In this document: in pieces, positions 1 through 9,185 of the stretch
How positions within the stretch are numbered: position 1 is the stretch's first letter
Layout: each line of letters opens with the position of its first letter
Assembly (NCBI GenBank): GCA_964533865.1
Contig: CAZHRC010000024.1
Coordinates: forward strand, 1 to 22,619
From: CAZHRC01 sp964533865
GTDB taxonomy: Bacteria; Bacillota; Clostridia; Tissierellales; Peptoniphilaceae
DNA length: 22,619 nt
Reading direction: 5' to 3'
Notes under the pieces: model-generated
Told to the model about the DNA's origin: nothing
Seen by the model: only the letters and a program-made list of their open reading frames with translations
Database searches by the model: none
Position numbers and translations under genes: made by a program

Positions 1-300
1 GCAGACTGAGGGAGGGTCTTGACCTTATCCTTCGCCCTTATCGCTGTTGACCTTGACCTTGCCCTTGATCTTAGCTCCATCTCCGAGGGAGCTGTCTGCG
101 CAGCAGACTGAGGGAGGGTCTTGACCTTATCCTTCGCCCTTATCGCTGTTGACCTTGCCCTTGACCTTAGCTCCATCTCCGAGGGAGCTGTCTGCGCAGC
201 AGACTGAGGGAGGATCTTGACCTTATCCTTTGCCCTTATCGCCGTTGACCTTGACCTTGCCCTTCACGTGCCTAGCACACTTCACGTGGCGTCCTTCGCC
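1..300 (+). repeat. Intergenic repeat cluster A (GAGGGAG-hairpin and TTGACC hexamers)
   Basis: This cluster has two complete cores (74-118 and 170-213) and one core cut by the window edge (1-15). Each core carries GAGGGAG twice in direct orientation around the hairpin GTCTGC-GCA-GCAGAC. The spacing from core to core is 102 and then 96 bp; the 6-bp difference equals one TTGACC hexamer. The spacers are pyrimidine-rich hexamers (TTGACC, TTGCCC, TTGATC). The cluster ends near 263-295 with a block containing two CACGTG hexamers that recurs in clusters B and C. I see no gene here. Function is unknown; a non-autonomous, MITE-like or REP-like element is my best guess. Confidence 0.85.
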
Positions 301-301
301 T

Positions 302-333
302 CACTTATGGTATACTTAACTTACCATTAAGTG
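302..333 (+). promoter_or_regulatory. Probable degV promoter inside an inverted repeat
   Basis: The extended -10 TGG-TATACT lies at 308-316 with no convincing -35. It falls inside an inverted repeat: arms CACTTA+TGGTA (302-312) and TACCA+T+TAAGTG (322-333), with a 9-base loop and one bulged T. A palindrome over a -10 element is typical of an operator, but it could also form an RNA hairpin. No regulator can be named. Confidence 0.45.
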
Positions 334-378
334 GCCATCCCACACAAAAAAAGATCACTGAATATACAGGAGGAAACG

Positions 379-1263
379 ATGAATTACGTATTGACCACAA
401 GCTCCACGGCGGATTTGACCAGGGAAGAACTGGCCAAATTGAACATCCCCTTTACCTGCTTCCATTTCCATATGGACGGAGAGGATTATCGCGACGATAT
501 TGGCGAAAGCATGGCATTTGAAGAATTCTACGCTCGCATGAACAATGGATCCATGCCGACCACATCCCAACCGAGTACAGGTGAGCAAATCGAGTTTTTT
601 GAGCCCTTTTTAAAAGAGGGAAAAGACGTGCTACATCTCGCCTTTTCTTCAGGGATTTCTGGTGAATACGCCAATGCGTTGATTGCAAAAGATGTATTGG
701 AAGAAAAATACCCAGAGCGTCGAGTGGTCGTCGTCGATTCGTTGGGTGCTTCAAGAGGCTACGGCATGCTTTTGACATTAGCAGCGGAAAAAAGAGACGA
801 AGGGTATACTTTGGACGAGTTGGTTACTTGGTTAGAAGCCAACCGCTTACACATCCAGTCTTGGGTGAGCACCACTAACCTTGACCACTTAAAGCGTGGC
901 GGTCGCGTATCAGCGACGGCGGCTGCCTTCGGAAACCTACTTAACATCAGCCCCATTATTAACATCACCCGTGAAGGTAAACTTGTCCCCACAGAAAAAG
1001 TCCGAGGACGCAAAAAGCTCTATCCTGCTCTAGCAGACAAAATGCTCCAATACGCAGAAGGTCGCGAAAACTACACCGGCAGGTGTTTTGTCTCCCACAC
1101 CGTATCCGATGCAGAAATTGCAGATGCGGTTGCAGAAATTGAAAAGCGCATCCCAAATTTAAAGGGAAAAGTGGAGATCGGCCCTATCGGTACCGTCATC
1201 GGTGCCCATACAGGACCGGGAACCGTAGCGTTGTTCTTTTTTGGAGATGAACGTGAAATTTAG
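379..1263 (+). CDS. DegV family fatty-acid-binding protein
   Basis: DegV proteins bind a fatty acid and, in Firmicutes, can serve as FakB subunits that present exogenous fatty acids to the FakA kinase for phospholipid synthesis. The 294-aa product has the family's usual length. The N-terminus MNYVLTTSSTADL carries the S-x-x-DL-type motif. FSSGISGEYANA near residue 88 and VVDSLGASRGYGMLL match the lipid-head binding loops, and NLDHLKRGGRVSATAAAFGNLLNISPI is a characteristic DegV stretch, interrupted here only by its usual loop. I chose ATG 379 because AGGAGG (368-373) precedes it; an upstream GTG at 331 would add 16 residues but has no ribosome binding site and lies in the promoter palindrome. 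A terminator follows, so it is probably monocistronic. The substrate is not shown by sequence, and no fakA is in the window. Confidence 0.9.
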   Translation: MNYVLTTSSTADLTREELAKLNIPFTCFHFHMDGEDYRDDIGESMAFEEFYARMNNGSMPTTSQPSTGEQIEFFEPFLKEGKDVLHLAFSSGISGEYANALIAKDVLEEKYPERRVVVVDSLGASRGYGMLLTLAAEKRDEGYTLDELVTWLEANRLHIQSWVSTTNLDHLKRGGRVSATAAAFGNLLNISPIINITREGKLVPTEKVRGRKKLYPALADKMLQYAEGRENYTGRCFVSHTVSDAEIADAVAEIEKRIPNLKGKVEIGPIGTVIGAHTGPGTVALFFFGDEREI

Positions 1264-1269
1264 AGACCA

Positions 1270-1301
1270 ACCACACCTCAAACAGCGAGGTGTGGTTTTT
1301 T
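1270..1301 (+). terminator. Rho-independent terminator of degV
   Basis: A perfect 10-bp stem (ACCACACCTC / GAGGTGTGGT, 1270-1279 and 1287-1296) with a 7-base loop is followed by a T run from 1297. It lies 6 bases after the degV stop. Confidence 0.9.
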
Positions 1302-1373
1302 ATTGTGACTATACCTTACCACGGTTTTAAAAAGCCTCAAAATACACAAAAAACGATATGATATGTAGAGAAA

Positions 1374-1404
1374 TTGCATAAAATAGGGGATGGTTGGGTA
1401 TAAA
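1374..1404 (+). promoter_or_regulatory. Possible promoter for the universal stress gene
   Basis: TTGCAT (1374-1379) and TATAAA (1399-1404) are 19 bases apart, which is longer than ideal. The region lies between the degV terminator and the next ribosome binding site, so a promoter is expected here, but this assignment is weak. Confidence 0.3.
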
Positions 1405-1441
1405 TTCTTTAGACCATAGAAAACACCCTAAGGAGGACGGA

Positions 1442-1894
1442 ATGAACAAAATACTGTTAATGACCGATGGATCGGAAAACGCATTGCGTGCTGTAGAAGA
1501 AGCGAAACTCATCCAAGAAAAGTTTGACTGTCATGTTATTTTGGGAACTGTGCTTCCCGACAGCGGAGAAATCACCATTCCTGCCGCCTATAGGGTCGCA
1601 TCGGACAGCACCTATAACATTTCAAAAAAAGAAACTGAAGTCAAACTCAACCGAATCAAGGTTCATGAGAGAATGGAAGAACGCGCTGCCACCTTCCCCA
1701 ATCCGGAAAAAGTTACCGTTATGGTATTGAGTGGTGAGGCGGTGACAGAGATCGTCGACTTGGCAAAAAAACAAGAGGTGGACTGGATCATCGTCGGAAG
1801 CCGAGGGCTTGGAGGCATCCGCAAAGCGTTGATGGGATCGGTATCTAGCGGAGTGGCCAACAAAGCGCATTGTAGCGTACTAATCGTCAAGTAG
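1442..1894 (+). CDS. Universal stress protein (UspA family, ATP-binding type)
   Basis: This is a 150-aa single-domain Usp protein of the usual length. It starts with the beta-strand and loop KILLMTDGSENA and ends with GSRGLGGIRKALMGSVS, which fits the ATP-binding signature G-2x-G-9x-G-S of MJ0577-type Usp proteins. Such proteins are cytoplasmic dimers that help cells survive starvation, oxidants and energy stress; the exact role here is inferred from family only. ATG 1442 is chosen because AAGGAGG (1430-1436) sits just before it; a TTG at 1394 would extend the frame but lacks a ribosome binding site. The next gene is a flavodiiron protein 90 bp downstream, separated by a hairpin, so the two may share a stress theme and perhaps a transcript. 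Confidence 0.9.
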   Translation: MNKILLMTDGSENALRAVEEAKLIQEKFDCHVILGTVLPDSGEITIPAAYRVASDSTYNISKKETEVKLNRIKVHERMEERAATFPNPEKVTVMVLSGEAVTEIVDLAKKQEVDWIIVGSRGLGGIRKALMGSVSSGVANKAHCSVLIVK

Positions 1895-1917
1895 AACTAA
1901 AAAAACCATTAGCACAG

Positions 1918-1961
1918 GGAGACCGCTTCTGGACCGTTAGGTGAAGAAGCGGTCTCCTTTT
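1918..1961 (+). terminator. Terminator or attenuator hairpin between usp and fprA
   Basis: A perfect 13-bp stem (GGAGACCGCTTCT at 1918-1930, AGAAGCGGTCTCC at 1945-1957) is followed by only four T's. The fprA ribosome binding site begins 10 bases later and no separate promoter is evident between the hairpin and fprA. Partial readthrough is therefore likely needed for fprA expression. Confidence 0.8.
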
Positions 1962-1984
1962 AAACGATCAAAAGGAGAGATGTC

Positions 1985-3169
1985 ATGAAACGCCAGATTA
2001 AAAACAATGTTTATTGGATAGGGAAAATCGACTGGGAGTTACAGGAGTTTCACGGGTCGGACTTTTCCATCAACAGCGGATCCAGCCAAAATGCTTACTT
2101 GATTCAAGAAGAAAAAACCATCTTGATCGACACCGTGTGGAAACCTCACAATGAAGAATTTGTCGCCAATCTCAAATCGGAAATCGACCTTTCAACCATT
2201 GACTTTATCGTCATGAACCACGGCGAAGTGGATCACAGCGGCTCACTACCAGAGCTGATGAAAGAAATCCCCAATACGCCAATTTACTGTACGGCAAACG
2301 CAGTCAAATCCCTAGTGGGCCAATACAAGCACCCTGAGTGGGACTATCGCGTCGTCAAAACAGGTGATAGTGTAGATATTGGAAATGGAAAGAGTCTCGT
2401 GTTTGTGGAAATGCCCATGCTTCACTGGCCAGATTCTATGGCGACCTATATGACAGAAGACAATATCCTTTTTTCAAACGACGCCTTTGGTCAACACTAC
2501 GCCGTCGATGAACTGTTCAACGACAAAGCCGATCAATGTGTGCTCTATGCCGAAGCACTTAAATACTACGCCAATATCCTCAGCCCATTTTCGATGTTGG
2601 TCGCAAAGAAGATAAAAGAAATTGTAGGGCTCAACCTCCCCATCGACATCATCGCACCAAGTCACGGCGCCATTTGGCGAGAAGATCCGCTACAAATCGT
2701 CAACTTGTACGCCAAGTGGGCATCAAACTACCAAGAAAACCAAATTACCGTCGTCTACGACACCATGTGGGATGGGACCAAAAAACTCGCCCATCGTTTT
2801 GCTCAAACACTGTCCGCCACCTATCCCGATACGGTGGTGAAAGTATTTAATATCGCCATGGAAGATAAAAACGACATCATCACCGAAGTCTTCAAATCTA
2901 AAGCTATCGCAGTAGGTTCCCCTACAGTAGGCAACGACATTCTATCCACCACTGCTGGATGGCTCCACTTTCTAAAAGAAATGAAATTGAAAGGAAAGAA
3001 AGCTGCGGTGTTTGGCTGTTATGGATGGAGTGGAGAAGGCAACAAAAAACTGAGAGCCCACCTAACGGAAGCAGGGTTTTCCGTTATAGAGGAAGAAGTT
3101 CGGTGCAATTGGAATCCAGCCGAAGAGGAGCTGCGCGCAGTGGACGAGTTGGCAAAGGCCTTGGGGTAA
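1985..3169 (+). CDS. fprA: Class A flavodiiron protein (FprA-type O2/NO reductase)
   Basis: Flavodiiron proteins reduce O2 to water and/or NO to N2O in the cytoplasm of anaerobes, taking electrons from rubredoxin or a related carrier. The 394-aa protein has the two canonical domains. The metallo-beta-lactamase-like domain (about 1-250) keeps all diiron ligands: H79, E81, D83 and H84 in HGEVDHSG, H147, D166 and H227. The flavodoxin domain (about 255-394) has the FMN phosphate loop YDTMWDGTKK at 258-267. No C-terminal rubredoxin or flavin reductase domain is fused, so it is class A and needs a separate electron donor, which is not in the window. ATG 1985 follows AAAGGAGA (1971-1978). O2 versus NO preference cannot be read from sequence. 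Confidence 0.95.
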   Translation: MKRQIKNNVYWIGKIDWELQEFHGSDFSINSGSSQNAYLIQEEKTILIDTVWKPHNEEFVANLKSEIDLSTIDFIVMNHGEVDHSGSLPELMKEIPNTPIYCTANAVKSLVGQYKHPEWDYRVVKTGDSVDIGNGKSLVFVEMPMLHWPDSMATYMTEDNILFSNDAFGQHYAVDELFNDKADQCVLYAEALKYYANILSPFSMLVAKKIKEIVGLNLPIDIIAPSHGAIWREDPLQIVNLYAKWASNYQENQITVVYDTMWDGTKKLAHRFAQTLSATYPDTVVKVFNIAMEDKNDIITEVFKSKAIAVGSPTVGNDILSTTAGWLHFLKEMKLKGKKAAVFGCYGWSGEGNKKLRAHLTEAGFSVIEEEVRCNWNPAEEELRAVDELAKALG

Positions 3170-3211
3170 AAGAAAAAATACGGATAATACCGTATATATT
3201 GAGTAATGATC

Positions 3212-3240
3212 TTGCAAGGTCATAAAGTAATCAGTATACT
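3212..3240 (+). promoter_or_regulatory. Promoter of the giant CWB2 gene
   Basis: TTGCAA (3212-3217) and TATACT (3235-3240) are separated by exactly 17 bases. Transcription would start near 3247, leaving about 80 nt of leader before ATG 3327. Confidence 0.65.
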
Positions 3241-3257
3241 GAAGGTTTAGTAATAGA

Positions 3258-3297
3258 ACTTAGTGGGCAAACGAATAGATAGTGGACCATCTATTCG
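3258..3297 (+). promoter_or_regulatory. Leader motif plus hairpin upstream of the giant CWB2 gene
   Basis: The motif ACTTAGTGGGCAAACG (3258-3273) runs into a perfect 9-bp stem, CGAATAGAT (3272-3280) and ATCTATTCG (3289-3297), with an 8-base loop. Almost the same motif (ACTTATGGCAAACG, 19590-19603) lies in the leader of the second CWB2 gene, also followed by a hairpin. It does not match a riboswitch I know. Confidence 0.5.
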
Positions 3298-3326
3298 AGA
3301 TCACAAATCAGAAAGGTGGGTATTTT

Positions 3327-3536
3327 ATGATTCAACAGAAACAAAGGCACAGAAAGCTGGCGTTACTGCTAGCGCTGGCGATGATATTTGGTATCATCAT
3401 ACCAGCAGTGCCAACTATGGCGGCGGAGCCTTTAGTAGACACCGACGGCGATGGCATTCCAGACAATATGGAGGGCTATTGCCGACGGACGCGCTGTTTC
3501 ATGCAACCGTCGGCTTTCCTGAGGAATTACCAATAG
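3327..3536 (+). pseudogene. 5' fragment of the giant surface protein gene: signal peptide, then frameshift
   Basis: ATG 3327 follows AAAGGTGGG (3312-3320) and encodes a classical Sec signal peptide: basic QKQRHRK, a hydrophobic core at about 11-27, and a likely cleavage site at PTMAA/EP (about residue 33). Then comes a calcium-binding repeat, DTDGDGIPDNMEG. After this the frame runs into about 20 unrelated residues and stops at 3536, while the long surface-protein frame continues one base out of register. Adding one G to the GGG at 3473-3475 gives MEG-LLPTDALFHATVGF and joins the two frames. So this is the true start of the giant gene, separated by a one-base deletion that is either real or an assembly error. 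Confidence 0.8.
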
Positions 3537-6500
3537 ACCCGGGGAAAGGAACAGCTGTTATTAACCCAGGAGGTGGAGGAGACTTCACAAGCCTTGAAAT
3601 CTCCGTAGACAGAACCAGTAGGGAGCAAGTGCGATTTGGAGGAGGCTATAACTTTTATAACAAAGTGCCTCTTGATAACAACAACAATAACACCTCCTTC
3701 ATCCTCTACTTTAATGGTAAACATTATGTAAGAGATGGAAACGGTTCAGAGAACTTTGCCTATGGCGAGAGATTAAAAGGCCTTGGCATCTCAGAAGTAG
3801 CAGGTACAGGCACGCCAACAGATCCGTGGCGTGTACAAGTGAATTACTATGCGGACATTGATCGTAGCAACGACTTCGATCCTGCAAAAGACATTCTCGT
3901 CAAGCAAATGTATTCGCATGTCGCCGGCACGACCTACTATCGAAGGGATTATAAGATCGAAGTCGGCGCCGACGTTCCCGTTTCGGACGGAAAACCGGTA
4001 AAAGCTTATGAATGGCGTGACGCTTATTTCTTAGGGCAGTCAGATGCAGGTAATGGCCAGTTTATGAGTGCGGATAATGTACTCCACACCGGGACAGCCA
4101 CGGTAGCGAATCCAGAAGCACAGGTCTGGGATGCGAAGATGGTCGGCATCATACAAGCGGGTGTTCCCGTTGAAGACGCTGTCTTTATGGGCTTTTTGCA
4201 AATCAGTCCCTTCTATCGTTACCAAGCCAGAGTATTCCATAGACCAGTGACCAGGTACGACTTGATCAAAGTCGGTGGCGACCTAGACAATGTCATTGAT
4301 CAATACAACTACGACATTGGTTATACCATCCAGCACCCAAACATCACCACGACAGGCGAGACGATTATTTCTGGATTCTCTGTCTTCAACAAAGGTCCAA
4401 TGTGTACAGGACACAGAGACACTGATGGTGATGGCATTCCAGATTATGAAGACCTTGACTCCGACGGCGACGGTATTTCCGACGTTATCGAAGCAGGATT
4501 AAAGGAAGATCCAGCGAATCCTGGCAAACTTCTTCCTGGCGAAGCGCAAGTGACGACACTTCCAGACGCAAACGGAAACGGAAATCCTGATGTCACGGAA
4601 CCAAATCCGCCGGCTCCACAGCTCACAGAAGCCAAAGAAGGCCGGGAACCGGTTAAGATTAACATCAACCAAAACACAGTGACCACGGCGACAAAAGTGG
4701 AGCTGTATAAAAAGGCTGATGACGGCACATTGACAAAAGTCGGTGAACAGACTATCGCGGCAGGTGCGACGGAAGTTTATGTCACGCCGATTGTAGATCT
4801 CATCCCTGGCGATGTGTTGGTGGCAAAAGAAATGACACCTGCCGACAACCCTTCACCATTATCCAACGAGATCATTGTAAAGGCTATAGACAATACGGCT
4901 CCGGACGCACCAACAGTGAATGGACCTCTAGCCGATGGAGACATCATGATCTCTGTCGTACCCACAGAGCCCGGTGGTACGATTAAAGTCTACAGCGACA
5001 CACTACTCATCGCAGAGGTACCTGTACCCGACGATTGGGTACCAGGTCAACCAGTGGAAGTGACTTTAGATCTCGCTAGCCCACTACGTGCAGGCGCAGA
5101 GGTCACAGCGACCCATACGGACGCAAATGGTAACATCTCCGCTCCTTCGAATCCTGTGATCGTACTTGACACTATGTACATCTATGAAGGCGGAACCGTA
5201 CCACAAGGGTACGCTGTCATCAACTTTGAAGCAGAAGCGGGTGGGATGATTGTTGGTCCTGGCCAAGTTGCGGCAAAACAAGAAACAAAAATATCCGATA
5301 TCATGGCCCAACTTGGGATCAGTGCAGTCGTGATCGACGAAAACACCTATGAAGCAAATGGATGGGATCAAGACATCGAGAATACCTTTGTCCCAGCTGC
5401 CGGTGCAACTATTACGGCGCTCTTTAAGCAGCTCCCAAGTGCCGATCCGGTCATCGACGCCGTTGGTGACTTGGATACAAAAGTTACTGGAACAGGAGTT
5501 AATGGCAGCACCATCGAAGTTGAATTCCCTGATGGAACGAAAGTAACCACAACCGTTGTTGACGGAAAATGGTCGGTGGATGTTCCGGTAGGTGTTGACT
5601 TAAAGGTGGACGATAAGGTAAAGGCAACCCAAACAGAAGATGGTAAAACGACTGCAGGTCCTGTAGAGACAGTTGTTGTTCCTAACATTATCTACAATCC
5701 AGCTGATCCTAACACCGTTCCTGAAGGGTATGTCAAGGGCACCTTTACAGCAGGACCCAACGGTAGCTTTGACGGTCAAACCAGCCCAGTAGTGATGTTT
5801 GCAAAAGTGAACACCACCAAATTTGGTGATCTGACCCTACCGATACCAGTACCGGATGCAGGCTATTTATCCGATGACTGGGCCCCAGTCCTACCTGACA
5901 AGACCCTCTTAATCACAAAGAACGCGGATTATACGGCGGTCTTTATAAAGAACGAAATCACCCCAGCACCACTACTAGATCCCATTACGGATCTGGACAA
6001 AACGATCACTGCAACGACAGTACCTGGCGCCGCTATTACCGGTACAGTGAAAGTTGGTGATGTTGAGCACGTCATTCCAGCAGATGCCATTACAGTGGAC
6101 GGTGATGGAAAAGTCACTATCGATATTTCCAAAATTACTGGCGCTGCTGAACCAGGTGGTACGTTGCCTGCAGATGCGGTGGTTTCGCTCTCTGCAAAAG
6201 ATGGCACGAAAGAAGCCAGCGATCCTACCCTTGCAGTGCGAACAGTCACCCCGGTAGTGATTCCAAATCCTGATACCAGCAAAGATCCACCGGACGGATA
6301 CTCGAGAATCACATTATCTCCAGGAAACCATGGAACCTTTAAAGAAGGTGTCGTCTCTGTCTTTGACGTCAAAGACGGTACACCCGTTACGGCCATCACG
6401 AATTTGCCAACGGCTGACGACATCACCGTGACCAATCCAGCTTATGAATTAAAAACCGGCACCGATCTATGGTCACCAGTGCTTCCAGCAACCATTGAAG

Positions 6501-9185
6501 ATGCGAATAACGACAGAACGTTCACAGCCCAATACAACCAATTGACCTCGGCAAAGCCTGTCATCACAGCTCCTGAGGCAGGAACAAAAACCGTCGAAGG
6601 TACAGGCGTAGCAGGTTCAACCATTGTTGTCACCTTCCCTAACGGGTCAAAAGCAACCACAACGGTAAAAGACGATGGTACATGGACGGTAGAAAGTCCT
6701 GTTCCATTAAAGGTTGATGAAAAAATCAACGCAACTCAAACAGAAACAGGTAAAATTTCAGCAGATGCCGATGAAGTGGCAGTGGTCAATACTAAAGCGC
6801 CAGAGCCACCCACCATCGTGGAACCCGTTTACGAAGGTCAAACCACAGTCATCGTCACTCCAACGGAAGTTGTAGGAAGAATCGACCTTTATAGAGATGG
6901 TGTTGTGATTGGCTCAGCTAATGTTACAGCGCCTGGAAATGTTGCGGTCACGCTAAATGAAGGCGTAACACTAGCTGCTGACGATGTGCTGACAGCAAAA
7001 CACAATGACGGCGAACACGAATCCGAATCGGATCCCGTTACGGTGCTGCCTACCATCATTCCAGTCACTGACCCTGCAACAACTCCTAAGGAAGGCTTTG
7101 TTAGAGTAACCTTTAACGCTGCAGACGGCGGAACTTTTGCACCAGATGTCGTTTCGTTATTCGACGTGAAGGTAGGGACCACCTTCCCTGCAGATAAAGC
7201 GCCAAACGTGACAGCAAATGAACACTTCACTTTTGACGGTTGGTCTCAAAAGCTGCCCATGCCGATCAACGAAAACGAAACCTTCATCGCGCTGTACACT
7301 CAAGAACAGAGTACACCCCCGGTGATCACTCAGCCTGTGGCAGGCGATACAAGCGTCAGTGGAACCAGCACTGGTGCCGATGGTACCGTCGTCACCGTCT
7401 TGTTCCCAGACGGTAAAACAGCAACGGCCATAGTAACCGATGGCAAATGGACAGCTGATGTGCCAGCAGGCACGATCTTAAAAGAAGGCGATAAAGTTGA
7501 AGCGGTACAAGTTGAAGATGGCAAAGCAAAAAGTGACCGTGCTGAACAAACGGTACAAGGCAAATCACTAGCACCAACTTTGAATCGCATCACCGAAGGC
7601 GATCCAGTCATAACCGGTACAGGAGTCGTTGGTGCCACCGTAACGGTAACTCTACCAGACAATTCAACAATAGAAGCCACAGTCGGTGATGACGGCACCT
7701 GGAGCGCAACTGTTCCAACAGGCGTCACGCTTGCTAAAGATGAGATCGTAAAAGCGGTCCAAAAGGAAACGGGCAAAGCTGACAGTGGAGAAGCACAAGG
7801 TATCGTTGAAGAGAAACCCGACACAACAGCACCAGAAGCCCCAACCATCACAGCCCCAGTAGCTGGCGATACGACAGTCAAAGTCACGCCAAAAGAAGGC
7901 AACGGAACAGTCGATGTCTTCCGTGTTGTCGATGGCGTTGAAACCAAAATTGGAACGGCAACAGTGCCTGCCGATGGCGCAGATAAAGAACTTGAAGTGA
8001 CCTTAGATGCAGGCGTGACCTTAGAAGCTGGAGATAAGCTCGTTGCGAAACAAACCGACGAAGCGAACAACACCTCTGATCCTTCTAACGAAGTCACCGT
8101 CACCGCATTAGAACCATCGACAAAACCAGTGATTGACCCCGTTCAACCGGGAGCGAAAACCATCACCGGAACCGACGGAGTCCCAGGTGCAACCCTCGAA
8201 GTTGAGTTGCCAAACGGCACCAAAGTACCAGCAACAGTAAACGCCGATGGCACATGGACCGCAGATGTCCCAGCAGACGTGACGCTTGCAAAAGACGACG
8301 TCATCAAAGCAGAACAAACGGAAACTGGCAAAGCATCAACACCAGCCGATCCAGTGACCGTAACGGAACTTGACCCATCAGCGAAACCAGTGATCGACCC
8401 CGTTCAACCGGGAGCGAAAACCATCACCGGAACCGACGGAGTCCCAGGTGCAACCCTCGAAGTTGAGTTGCCAAACGGCACCAAAGTACCAGCAACAGTA
8501 AACGCCGATGGCACATGGACCGCAGATGTCCCAGCAGACGTGACGCTTGCAAAAGACGACGTCATCAAAGCAGAACAAACGGAAACTGGCAAAGCATCAA
8601 CACCAGCCGATCCAGTGACAGTAACGGAACTTGACCCATCAGCGAAACCTGTGATCAATCCAGCAAAAGCAGGTGATACAGCGATTACAGGAACCGGTGT
8701 AGCAGGAGCAAAAGTCGAAGTCACCGTTCCATGGAGCGCAATTCCTGTAGAAGTTACGGTAAATGATCAAGGCGAATGGGCAGTACCAGTGCCTGTGACC
8801 CAAACTCTAAAAGAGAATGACGTCATCAAAGCTGAGCAAACCGAACCTGGAAAAGCACCAACAGCAGCTGATGAAGTCACCGTAACCGCATTAGAACCAT
8901 CGACAAAACCAGTGATCGACCCCGTTCAACCGGGAGCGAAAACCATCACCGGAACCGACGGAGTCCCAGGTGCAACCCTCGAAGTTGAGTTGCCAAACGG
9001 CACCAAAGTACCAGCAACAGTAAACGCCGATGGCACATGGACAGCTGATGTACCAGCAGATGTGACATTAGCCGATGGCGACAAGATCAATGCGACACAA
9101 ACAGAAACCGGCAAAGCACCAACAGCAGCCGATGAAGTCACCGTAACCGCATTAGAACCATCGACAAAACCAGTGATCGACCCCG
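3473..9185 (+). CDS. Giant Ig-repeat surface protein, main body (broken at both ends)
   Basis: This open frame of about 1,904 codons is the body of a secreted adhesin-like protein; it has no credible start of its own. In order: a beta-rich N-terminal region of unknown fold (3473 to about 4400); two TSP3-like calcium-binding repeats (DTDGDGIPDYEDLDSDGDG, about 4415-4480); then alternating bacterial Ig-like modules (PVI-P-AG-T-I-GTG-AGA...V-V-P-G-DGTW) and InlB-B-repeat-like modules (EGYVKGTF... YTAVF) near 5160-5410, 5690-5950, 6260-6540 and 7055-7310. From 8141 the Ig modules become near-identical 87-residue tandem repeats. The frame runs into the N gap at 9186 and resumes after it. The role is presumably cell-surface adhesion or a stalk holding the N-terminal head away from the wall. 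Antisense frames opposite it are by-products of codon bias. Confidence 0.85.

Noticed and set aside
1..300. CRISPR array
   Set aside because: The spacers are repeated hexamers shared between units rather than unique sequences, the repeats vary in hairpin and orientation between loci, and no cas genes are present.
3258..3297. Possible cyclic-di-GMP-I riboswitch because of GGGCAAAC
   Set aside because: The remaining core (GACGCAAAGCC and the tetraloop-receptor strand) is absent and the leader is too short.
3263..3472. Upstream extension of the giant body frame from 3263
   Set aside because: It is out of frame with the evident signal peptide, overlaps the leader hairpin, and gives a composition (many Arg, Trp, His) unlike the rest of the protein.
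7330..8103. Long antisense open frame (257 codons), and similar ones opposite both CWB2 genes
   Set aside because: They arise from the regular codon pattern of Thr/Val/Pro-rich repeats on the + strand and have no ribosome binding site or recognisable domain.
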